This document shows positions 23,159-33,968 of a stretch of 64,000 bases of DNA, one piece after another. Each line of letters opens with the position of its first letter. Position 1 is the stretch's first letter. Under the pieces are notes generated by a model. The model was given only the letters and a program-made list of their open reading frames with translations. It had not been told where the DNA came from and did not search any database. Made by a program: the position numbers and the translations under genes. Origin of the DNA: Anaeramoeba flamelloides (lineage: Eukaryota; Metamonada; Anaeramoebidae); NCBI GenBank assembly GCA_027625915.1, contig JANTQA010000070.1, positions 7,259,001-7,323,000 of the forward strand, given 5' to 3'.

Positions 23159-26100
23159 TTAAACATTAAATATTTTTAAAACATTTGTAATATTAGAACG
23201 ACAAATTGGGCAAGCGTTTGAGGTTTTTACAATTTGATTTGCACAATATTCACAAACACAAAAATGTCTACAATCAAGAAAAACAACCTATTATTGTATG
23301 TATATTTGTATAGATAAACGAGATTATAATTAATATAATTGGTGAACCAAATTGATCCTTAAATAAATATATAAAAAATTAATTTTGATTTTCGAAAAAA
23401 AAAATTAAATGAAATAAATATTATTTTGTAATTTTGAACTTTTAGTTAATTTTCCTTTCAACAATAGATGATTACAATAACGAAAATAAAATTACAAAGT
23501 AAATGAAAAAATGAATGACTATTATGGGGTTTACCACTTAATTAAGAATCAAACGGCTAATATTTTCAGAAATATTTAATAATTTCAGTAAAAAAACAAA
23601 AAAATTGGGATAAAACACAGGGTAACGTTTAAGATAATTTAATTCATCCATTAATTGATTTGTTGTTAATATTCTAATATTGGTGTTTTTATCCAATGCT
23701 GTGTTTAAACACCTTAACATAGAAATTATTTTAAATTTCACACAAATGTGAAAATTTTTTTGAAAGAATAATTGGTGCTTGTCAAGATGAAATTACTTTA
23801 AAATATAATTTTTAAAATTACTGATAAATTCAAAAAAATGTGAAAAAATTTTTATGTTCAATTTCCATTTTGTAAATTGAATTAAAAGAATTCCAATAAA
23901 AGTAAAGTCAAAATATTGCAAACATTGAGATTTTTTGATGATTACAAAAAATCTCATGACTTTGATCAATCTTTGAGCCTTTTCACACTTTTAAACACTT
24001 ACAGAAAATTTACAAACCTTTCAAACACTTTCCAACCCCCTTTCACAAAAATTCATAACATTTCAAAGAATATTTCAAAGATCAACTAATTTTACAAAGT
24101 TTCTTACATTTAAACCAGAAACATTCTTTATTCATTTTATTTAAGGGATTATCGTCGCCATAAATTTCTCTATAATCAAAGTATGTTGTAATTGTGTGTA
24201 AATAGTATTAGTGCATCATATCTCAAATAGTTTCTGTGACTCTAAGAAATCTATTATAAATCTTATTGCACAATAAATTATTACATTTTTTACTAATGAT
24301 CACTATTAAAAATTGTCATTTTTGAAATTTTTTTTTTTATTTCATTTTCCAAATCTAAAAATATAAACTCGAAATAAAAGCATTATAGTATTTAATAATT
24401 CAACTTTGAAACTTACAAAAGTAACTATTTTTATATTTTTTTAGTTTCAAAGATTAACTCAATAATCATCAACATAAAAACCGAAAGACTGATTATTTTT
24501 ATTTCCTTTTTATAAAGTTAATTTTTATTTTTAATAAGTTTCCAATATTTCAGAAATAATTGGTCAAAAAAATCTATTGATTAATTATTTAATTTTTCAA
24601 AAAAATTGAATTTTATAGCAATTAATCTAAATTTCGCCACAAATCTAAGAATGATATTTTACAACTTTGAAGTTTGAATATTGATAATTCAACCTTTAAA
24701 TTTATGGCGAAATGCAGATTTTTTTCTGAAATTGTTGGTTTTTTACTAATACAAGGATCATTTTTAATTGATGGGATCAACAAATATTACTACTTGACTA
24801 ATCCATTTTTTAGAGACATTTGAGCAATGATGCACTAATGCGATTTACACCCAATAACAATATACTTTGATTTTAGACTTCTCCTTGGTAGATGTTAATC
24901 CTTTAAAGTGAGTAAAAAAATTTAAAAAATGGAAATTGAACAGATTTTTTTTTGTAAATTTTGTAGATTTTATCAGTATTTATCTATTAGTATCTTGATC
25001 AAATGCCTAATTTGAGTTTTTTTTTTTTTCATCATCGAATAATTTAGATCCACCCTATGAATTGTTTTTTTTTTTTTTTTTTTTATGAGATAGTTTTTTC
25101 ATACAAATCCAATTGAACGGAAATTACATCGTGTTGCATGTAGCCAAATAATTAATATATTTTAAGATGAAAAAAAATCTTGTAAAAAATTTGAATTTTT
25201 TTTAAATATATCAAAGTATTCTCAAAAACACTCGAAATTCGAAAATACTTGGAAATTTGTTAAAGTTTTAAAAACACTTTTTAAACACCTTTATATAAAC
25301 TTGAGTGTTCATAGATCCAGTTTAATGGCAAATTTTCAATTTTACTGTCCAACAAGATTTTTTTTTTGGCTGTAAGCATCACATATGAAAAATGGCAATT
25401 TTTTTAATAAGAGTACACTAGCATGAAAAAATAAAATTGAAAAAAAAAAGTTAGACAAAACTACAACTTCAATTATCATTTCATATCATCTTTTTAACCG
25501 GGTTTATTCAAAATATAATCAACATTCCAGTTCTTACAAATCCTGAGGTGTTGTATTTATTGTTGTCAGTAGTACCAACGATTTTTAAAAGTCTCTATTC
25601 TAGGGAAAAAGGTCTATTTTGGGTTAAAACATTTTAAATGGATGTGACAATGAATTTTTGTTAAACTCAACTTTAGGATATTTTTTTTTGAAGAGATAAT
25701 AACTAATAGCTTTGAAAACACTCTTATCATATAAAAAAACTCAAATGTAAAAAAAAAAATAACTGATGATAAATATTGAAAGTGTCCGTCAAGCGCCATA
25801 GAGTGCCTAGGTTTTTTTTAATTTCTAAAATTAAAAAAAACCTAACGGCGGTTTTCTTGAGGTTTTCTGTTTTATTTGTTGAGTGTTCTAGGTTTTTTTG
25901 AGGTTTTCTATTTTATTTGTGAAGTGTTCTAGGGTTTTTTTTACTTTTTGAAATAAACAGAAAATTTTAATAAATTTTCCGTTTATTTCGAAAAGTAAAA
26001 AAAACCTAACGAAAATCTATTGATTTTCCAAATAAATAGAGAACTCAAAAAAACCTAACAAATATCTACTGATTTTCCAAATAAACAAAAAAACTAATAT

Positions 26101-28833
26101 AAAACCTAACGAAAAGTGTCCGTAGAGTGCCTAGCTTTTCCAGAATTTAAAAGAATAGAGAAAAATCAAGAGATTTTACTCTATTCTTTTGAATTCTGGA
26201 AAAGCTAACGGCGTTTTTTTTTACTTTTCGAAATAAACCGAAAATTTATAAAAATTTTCTGTTTATTACAAAAATTAAAAAAAAACCTAACGAAAGTGTC
26301 CTAGGTTTTCCAAAATTCAAAAGAATTGAGTAAAATCCTTGATTTTACTCTATTCTTTTAAATTCTGGAAAACCTAACGGAAAATCAAAGAAAAAATATT
26401 TTTTCCAATTTAAAACAACAAATAATTCTTTAATAGTCCAAATAATTGATTCTCTATTTGAAAGATTCATCAGATTTAAAATACTTTTAAAATATAATAA
26501 AATGACCTCTTAGCTAGAAGATTAAAAATTTTCAAATTTTAATATTATTAAACTGAAAAAAAAATCTTAATATAACCTGGAAAATTGGATTTTCCAACTT
26601 AAATTGTAAAATATCTTTAAAAATATTTTTTGATCAAAGATCTTTTATTAACCAATAGTGTTTATTCTAATTGAAGTTATTTAAAAGGGTAAAACTAGTA
26701 AATATTTAATTTTTTTTAGAAAAAATTTTTTCATGATAGTGTTGGGTAAATATGGAATAGTTTTATAGTTTTTGGAAAAATGTCAAATTTAGTAAAAAAA
26801 CTCAAAATAACAAGACATCAGTTTTTGCACATTTAAAGAAAAAATATCTAAAAATTAAAAAAAAGAGGGGATATAAAGCTCAAAATAAAATAACAAATAG
26901 AAAGGCCATTTCTTGAAATAAATTTGAGTATTTCAAGAAGCAATTTTTTTTTTTTTTGGGAAGAAAAACCCTAGAAGACCTTTCGGCGATTCTATATTAA
27001 AACTTTTATCATTACATTTCTATTACATTCTTTTTTTCTTTTATGTTCTTTCTATTTTTGGGAAGTGCTTCTTTTCTTTTTTCTCCCGTGAAATAATCAA
27101 AAAATAAATCTCTTTATTGAAATTTCAATATATTTTCAATTAATTTTCATATATTTTTCGTTTATATTTCAACATTTTTTATTAAATTCCAAAAATTTTT
27201 CAAACAAAATTTCATTGGAATTTCAGAGTAAATTCCATTGACTATTTCAATAACTATTCATTAAAGTTCATTAAAAAATTCAATTGATTTTCAACCATAT
27301 TTCATTTTATTTTTATAAAAGTTTCTTTCAAAAGTAGCCCGAAATTCATCTCATTTTTGTTTTAATGTATATATATATATATATATGACTTTTGTAATAC
27401 TGATAAATTCAAATAAATGGGTTTAATTTTTTAGTTTAATTTCGCTTTTACAATTTTTTTACCTTAGCTTTTAAATAAAGAATTTTATTGATTTAAATCC
27501 AAATACACATTTTCAAAAAGTTGATTTTTGAAATTTTCTATGAAATGTTTTGAAATATAAATAAAAAAATGGAAATTGAACTCAAAAAATTTTGAGAATT
27601 TTTTAAATTTATCAGTTAATACTAAACCCAGTTTTAGCCTTTTTGTGGGTATCCTTGAAATGTATTTCTATTAAATAAAATAAGTGTTCAAATTGTGCGA
27701 TAAAGGTAATAATTTTTGAAAGTCAAATGTAAATTCGGAAAAGGGTTCTTTCAATTACTATTTGCCGAAAAACAAATCGAAGAAAATTTTCATTCTTCAT
27801 CTTTTCAAAAAAGATTGTTAAAAGATCTTTGCCAAAAGTTAAAATTTTAAAACATTAAATCAGTTAGTTTTTGATTTCCACTTTTAAAACAGTCTCTTTA
27901 ATGTTATATTTAAATTATTAGGATTTTACTTTGTTTTTTGAAAAGATGAATACCAATTTTGTTCAAATTATTTTTCAATAAACAGTATATGCCTCTATAC
28001 AAAAAAAATTGTTTGTTTTTTTTTAGATTTTGAAAAGTTACCTCTTTTGGGTTTTCAAAACAAATTCGACAAAGATTAATTTCATCCTCATCATTTCCTG
28101 ATCCACTATCGCTCTGACATTTTTTCTTATTTTTTGTTGGTTCTTCTTTTTCTTCTTCTTTTTCATTTTTGTTTTCGATTTCTTTTTCTTTTTCCTTTTC
28201 ATTTTCATTTTCATTTTCTTTAACCAAAATTTTATCTATATTTTCATCGTTATAAATAATTAATCGATCAATCAATAGGAGAGTTAATTTTTCTTTTTCA
28301 GAATTAAGTTCCTCTTCTGTGAGATTTTCGACGACTTTTTTGATAGTTTCAGGTGGAAAACCTAATTCAATAAGTTTTTTTGTAAAATTAATTGGCTCTG
28401 TTTCTTCTTCTTTTTCTTCTTCATTTTCTTTTTCATTTTCTTTTTCTTTTTCTTTTTCGTTTTTTTTTTTGTTTTCAATTTCTTTTTCATTTTCTTTTTC
28501 TTTTTTATTCTTTTTTATTTGTTGTTTTTCTAAATGTCGTAAAAAAAATGAGTCTAAATTTGATAAAATTTTTTCAACAGGATCGTGCTTATCAATCAAT
28601 GACTTTTCTTTGGGTTTGGTATTTGTTTTTTTTCTTTCTTCATGCTTTTCTTTTAAGTGTTTAATTGTTTTACTCAAGTGCTTTGTAGATTTCATTTTTG
28701 CTTTGTGAATTTTTTCTTCATCAATTGTTTTTTTAATGAATTGTTTAAATGATCCTACGTGTTTGAAGAATTTTGAATCTTTTTGATTGTTTGATTTTTT
28801 TGAAAATTTGGTTTTAAATCTATCGAGGGACAT
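23159..28833 (-). CDS. RING-finger E3-like protein with UBA-like domain, two exons
   Basis: Exon 1 is 28833-28042 (264 codons from MSLDRFKTKF) and exon 2 is 23287-23159 (42 codons and TAA), joined in phase 0 across a 4.75-kb GT-AG intron. The split C3HC4 RING reads NLCRICFENPKE in exon 1 and VVFLDCRHFCVCEYC, then NACPICR, in exon 2: C-x2-C, C-x-H-x2-C-x2-C, C-P-x-C, all eight zinc ligands. Such C-terminal RINGs, as in IAP, MUL1 and neuralized proteins, recruit E2 enzymes for ubiquitin transfer. Residues about 148-195 (FTKKLIELGFPPETIKKVVE) look like a UBA domain with its GF loop. The rest is basic at the N-terminus and carries two KE/NE-rich low-complexity linkers. An in-frame ATG at 28932 would add 33 hydrophobic residues; the start at 28833 looks more natural but this is not settled. 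Product about 306 residues. Confidence 0.8.
23819..24979. mobile_element. TIR element with TACTGATAAATTCAAA ends and inner inverted repeat
   Basis: The left end begins ACTGATAAATTCAAA and includes GTTCAATTTCCATTTT. The right end, complemented, begins ATACTGATAAAATC and includes the same GTTCAATTTCCATTTT. Inside, 24125-24240 is repeated inverted at 24800-24915. The right half (24430-24900) matches 52765-53255 and parts of 46240-46370 and, reversed, 11400-11720 (family D). Short relatives with the same ends are at 27397-27615 and 56281-56514. No transposase frame is seen. Confidence 0.6.
25785..26380. repeat. Tandem array of hairpins with GTGCCTAG / CTAACGG boundaries
   Basis: Several inverted-repeat units follow one another. 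One opens with GTGTCCGTAGAGTGCCTAG and folds between TTTTCCAGAATTTAAAAG and its inverse before CTAACGGCG. Others fold around ACTTTTTGAAATAAAC and GTTTATTTCGAAAAGT before AAAACCTAACG. The left boundary motif GTGCCTAGG recurs at 45660 and the AAACCGAAAATTTAT arm at about 45050 and 40690. No coding sequence. It looks like repeatedly duplicated foldback units. Confidence 0.65.
26745..26835. mobile_element. Half copy of the CACATGTG inverted-repeat element
   Basis: The segment with TTTTATAGTTTTTGGAAAAA and the following bases matches the outer arm of the 56518-56928 element, ending TTTTTGCACAT. Only one arm is present, with several mismatches, so it is an older or solo copy. Confidence 0.55.
27397..27615. 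mobile_element. Short MITE with TACTGATAAATTCAAA ends
   Basis: Left end ACTGATAAATTCAAATAAA, right end AAATTTATCAGTTAA, with the internal AAAATGGAAATTGAACTC typical of this family (compare 23819-24979 and 56281-56514). About 220 bp, no open frame. Confidence 0.55.
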
Positions 28834-31800
28834 TGTAAAAAAATGAAATATATTACTCAAAATATTCTCTGAGAATAACTTTGTTTTTGTAAAACCAAAA
28901 ACACCAAATAGTAATATAAATAAAAGCTCCAAAATATACTCTTTACTTTCAAATAGACAATATCTTGATAAAAGTACTTATTTTTTAATAAATAATTCAA
29001 TAAAAAAGTTCGGTGATAATCAAAGTTCATTGAGACGTTAAATTATTTTGAGAGTTGAAAAAATTTATGGGACAGAACCGAATAATATTTAATTGAGATT
29101 TGTGTTTTTACGGTAAAAGGGCTAAAATTACCCTTCAGATTTGGTAAATACCAGGTTTTTAACTAAAAAATATTTTTTTTTATAGAATATTTCTGAATTA
29201 ATTAATGCAAGTAATAAACACTTGATTATAATAAAAAATCAATATTGATTCATAAAGTTCAATTATTAAAAAATAAATTTGAAAGATATGAAAAGAACAA
29301 ATTTAAAATTATCTTCTAAAAATAGAGTCAATTTTCTAAGAAGGTTTATTTTCCTAAAAAAAAACAGTAATTCTTGAAAATTAGAAAAATTTTAAACAAA
29401 TTCAATCTATAGTGTACCTTTTTTCAGAAAATATAGAAGAGTCACACATCAAAATTAATTTGACATTGGATATATGACCAAAATCATATTGTATTTGTAG
29501 ATTAAATAACAAAAAGAATAAAAAAAATACAGAGGTTCAATTTTAAATAAAAGGTTAATGTTATATAAATGCGTATATTGGGAGACTATAAAAAATATGA
29601 AAATAGTTTGATAATTGTTTTCAAGTCACATATAAAATCTAATTCATAAAAGATTCTGTTATTTGAAATAACCATTCATTCCCAAATAACTTTAATAAAA
29701 CTTAAAATTTGAATTTTAATTTCCTCAGTATCATAAATAGTATAAATTTACAGTATTTATTATCATAATCAATCTTTCGGGGATTATAATGAAATAAGAA
29801 GAATAATACACCAAAGAATGGTTGATATATTTATAAATTTAATCTAATCAATTTAAAATTGTCTGAGAAAAAATTCGAAATAGAAAAAATTCTTTTTGTA
29901 ACTATTGAGAAAACCAACAAAATTCTTTTTGATCTTCAATTTAATGATAAATAAAATCCTAATAGAATTCAATACTACACCCCTAAAGAAATAAATTATT
30001 TAGATAACATTGAAAAAACACTTTTGAACCAAGTTACAAAAGATTTTATGAGTAAATTTTTTTTTTCAAACAAATTACATAAAAAAAAAAAAAGAAAAAA
30101 AGAGATTACAAAAATTGAAAAAAGTGAAATAAATGATTTCGTTTTGGATTTTTCAATATAAAATTATTCTTCAAATATACTTTCAAGCCCTTTAAATATA
30201 TATTATACTATAATGTAAATTACCACCCTTTGGATTACAAAAGGTTTATATCGTGACTTGAACTAAAGAAAAACATCGTTTACTTTATTACATATTTGAA
30301 AAAATATATTGATGAAAATATAAATATTTTTGCAATTCACATAGAAAAATATTGGAAAAAGTAATTGACTTACAAAAAACGTTATTTTTTCTTTACTAAA
30401 TTTATTAATTTACTTTTTTTTTTCCGTTCAGGCTAAATTAAAATTTAAAAAATTTTAATATAATAGAATAATAATTTCATTATATATTTATTTATTTTAA
30501 TTGTTAAAAATTAAAAGGTATTTTTAAAATCTGTAAAATATTCTGATACTGTATTTAAACAAAAAAATATTTTTTTCATTTCTTGATTAGAAAATTAATT
30601 AGAAAATTTATTCTTAAAAAAAAAAGATTTTTTTACCAAAATAAGACAATTTAATTTATTGATAAATACTTTCTAATTAAGTGAAAAAAAATATTTTATG
30701 TAACAAATATAATTTTTTATAAAAAGAGGGTAAGGAATCAACCTTCGAAAAAAATAAAATCGATATTTTCAAAGAATAAATTAACTTTGAGTAAATTGAT
30801 TCCGTTTTTGTGAATTTATTTTTTTTCCATTTTATTGATTTTTCAATTCTTTATTTTTTATTTATTCACTTTTCTTAATTTTTTTCTAATATGTATCTAC
30901 GACCCAAAAAAACACTAAAAATGAAAAACTCATCAAATTCCTTCCATTAAAAAATTAAAAAACTAAACGATAAAAAAAGAATAAATAATGTTTCCATTTA
31001 ACCTTTTCTTGAAAAGATTTTTTACCAAATGTATTTAATTCAAAATTTAAATGATGTATATTATAAGATACAATATCTTATTTTAGCACCTTTACTAAAA
31101 CAAATTTTTCATTATGGGAATTTTATTTTAACAAAAGGGACTAATTTCGTCTTCTAATGTTTTTTTATTTTTAAATGGTAAAATTAAAAAAAAAAGTTAT
31201 TTATAAAAGATAATCTTTCTTGAAAAATATTCTAATTTAATATAAAAACTTATTTTTTTATTTCAAAATTTACCCAACCCCGATTTTCCTAAGAATGATA
31301 AAAAAGTTCATAGAAATTTCTAAAAATATTTTCAATATTCAAAAGTTGAGATTGTTTTGATTCTAAAACGTTTTATCACAGTGGATAATTGAATTTAGTT
31401 ATAAATCCAGATTTTAAAAAATATTAATCAGAAAAAAATAGTACTATTTTATATTAAGGATATATAAACTCTTTTTCAAACAAAAGAGAAAAACTCTAAA
31501 ATCGTCAAAATTATTGAATTTAATTTTTAATAAGATAATTGCTTATTGGAGATTTTCTTTTTAATTATTCATTTTTTGTTATTTGCTTTTTTTATTTTTG
31601 GATATTGTACAGTTGAAAAATGAAAAAAAAAAATATAATAAGAAATTGATTTGGAAATAATTTACCAGTATAAAAACAGAAATAGTTTAAGTTTGATTTT
31701 GAATATACTAAACTAAAATTCAAAATTTTCAACACAGCTAAAACGTTCCAAACAATCACAATAATACAATTTCATTGAAATTTGAGATAATTTTGATTTT

Positions 31801-33968
31801 TGAAAAATATGGAAAATCATTTTTTCATCTTTTAGTTTTTGTTATCATTTCATTGTTTGAATTACGTAATTTGTTTTGTTGGATCAAAATTTTTCGACAA
31901 GGTTTATATTATGTTAAAGTCAAGTTGTTCCAAATAGAAGAACTCAAATAAAATTAGTTGGTAGTATCTAACCTTTGATCGATCAATATTCCTAATAGAA
32001 TTTAAACAAATTTACCAATGTATTTTTTTGTTTTGCTCTCTCCAAAATTTTTTAACACACCCTTGATTTATACATATTGATAATTATTTATTTATTGTTT
32101 TGTGAGTATTTTATTTTATAAAAAGGTGTTAACATTTCAATTAGTGAATGGTTCTAATTTGGTAAATCCTCGAGAAGTGGTTAAATAAGTTTTTTTTTTT
32201 TTTCACAAATCGAATTTTGGTGTGTTAAAAATTTTGAATTAGGGTTTAGATATATATATCAAGAAAGGCCATTCTTGTATTGATGTATGAAAGAAAGTAA
32301 AAAAAATAAAGAAAAGAACAATTTCAACAAAATAACCAGATTAAATGCAGCTTTATATTGAAGATGTGAGTTTAAAAAACAAAAAATTTGACATTGTAAA
32401 GAGATATCAATAAAATTTTAAAAAAATTTCCTAATTCGCCCATTTCAATGGTTTTTATTGTTTTTACAATTGTTTTTCTTTAACAATTTTAAAAAGAGGG
32501 TTTCTCATTTCAAATAAAAAGGCATACCAATTTTTAAATATATTTAATTTTAACTTTTTATTGTTTTTTTTTAATGTGTTTTAAATATTCTATTGAGTGC
32601 ACTTTTTTGTGTTTTGAAGTATATCTTAGATTTTAAAATGACACTTCAATTAATTTGATTCAATTATGAATAATTCTTAAAAAATTTTGTGCCCTTTTTT
32701 TTCAAAAGAGTTTAGAATCTTCATTTTTTCAGTAAAAATTAAATTGAATTACCATTCTTCTTGAAAATAATGTCTATATACTCGTTAAATAAGAAGATAC
32801 ATTTTCTTTCAATTCAATATATTCTGTCTAACAGAACAATTATTGTATTTTTTAATAATCAACTCTTAGCAATAAATATCAATAATTCTCTTTTATTCAG
32901 CAATGTTTTAAAATTTATTAATTATTTCAAAAATATATTATTTAGATATTTATAAATTTATATTTGGTCTTGTGATAATTAATAATTTACAAAATTTTTC
33001 TTGAAAATTAAAAAAAATCGAAAATTAAAAAAGTTTACAAATGAATTTAGTTGCAATAATTCTAAAAAAGGCAGATTTCAGAACTGAAAAATAAATAAAA
33101 TTCTCAAAATCTATTTCAATTTTCATTTTTTTTTTTTAAATTTTTCTTGAAAAATTGATTAAATAAAATTAGGATAATCAAAATTTTGGATATTAAATTT
33201 TTAGAGAATCCACAAACTAAGATCACTAATTTAATTATTAATCAACTTTCATATATTTCAATTACAGTGACGTTATTGTAGTAGAATTTTTTTATAAGAT
33301 CGAAGTTTCTAAAAATTCATATTACATAAAAGGTTCTCAGTTTTTTTATAAAGTTCTTTGAAATCGTTCCACATAACAAACTAAATAAAAAATCACCAAT
33401 ATATATGTAGATTTAAGAAAATCACTTTTTTTCCATCAAATTGGCAAATAAAACAATAACAAGAAATTACTAATTAACAGAATAACTTCAAAGCTGTTTT
33501 TCACTATTTTTGTAAAATTTTTGGTAGATTTTCAAATTTTACTATTTAATAATTTATTTTTAGTTTTGATTATTAAAATAACAAAACTTAAAAACGGTAA
33601 ATTTTACTTCAATAAACCAAATTTAATGCGTCACTTTTTCATAGGTTCTTTATTTGACATTTCTGAATGTTTGTGGGAATATTTTATGTTTCCAAAAGAA
33701 CAAAAAAGAAACAGGTTTAGATTTTTAAAAAATTGGAAATAGTATAAAATCAGTAAATGGAACGAGTTTAGTTTTTGAAAATAATAATTTTTAAGGGTTG
33801 ACAAACTCGAAAAGTGAAGATGTTTCGGGGTTCAGTAAAAAATCATTCAATTTCAGTTTACCAAAAAAAGAAAACATTTTTTTCTTTTTTCGATCAAAAA
33901 CTCACAAAATTTAATTTTTAAAAAGAAATATTTTTCTTAACCCAATTATTTTATTCTAAAATAATCAA
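28834..33968. other. 5.1-kb divergent spacer between RING and Ras genes
   Basis: Very A/T-rich. It contains a family B copy (31720-32035), a segment at 29800-30060 weakly related to 21530-21790, and a poly-T near 32190. A stretch at 33560-33739 is slightly less A/T-rich and open (SLFDISECLWEYFMFP) but has no ATG or recognisable family. I see no gene. Confidence 0.45.
31720..32035 (+). mobile_element. Family B repeat copy
   Basis: It aligns with 7840-8100 and 46365-46700: the common blocks are GGAAATAATTTTGATTTT-like, TTTTGTTGGATC and TTGATCGATCAAT. No open frame. Confidence 0.55.

Larger units (their letters stand above)
23288..28041 (-). other. RING gene intron (4.75 kb), repeat-filled
   Basis: Contains a TIR element of about 1.16 kb (23819-24979), a tandem array of hairpins (25785-26380), a half copy of the CACATGTG element (26745-26835) and a short relative of the 23819 element (27397-27615). 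A 62-codon open stretch near 23538-23741 and others look non-coding. I see no further exon, and the RING domain needs none. Confidence 0.65.

Noticed and set aside
25785-26380. CRISPR-like or Helitron-end array
   Set aside because: Units are hairpins with differing stems and no constant repeat-spacer pattern; the CTAACGG boundary does not match a Helitron CTRR end with a single hairpin.
28319-28708. Plus-strand Ser/Phe-rich frames opposite the RING gene
   Set aside because: Shadow of the KE/NE-rich exon on the other strand.
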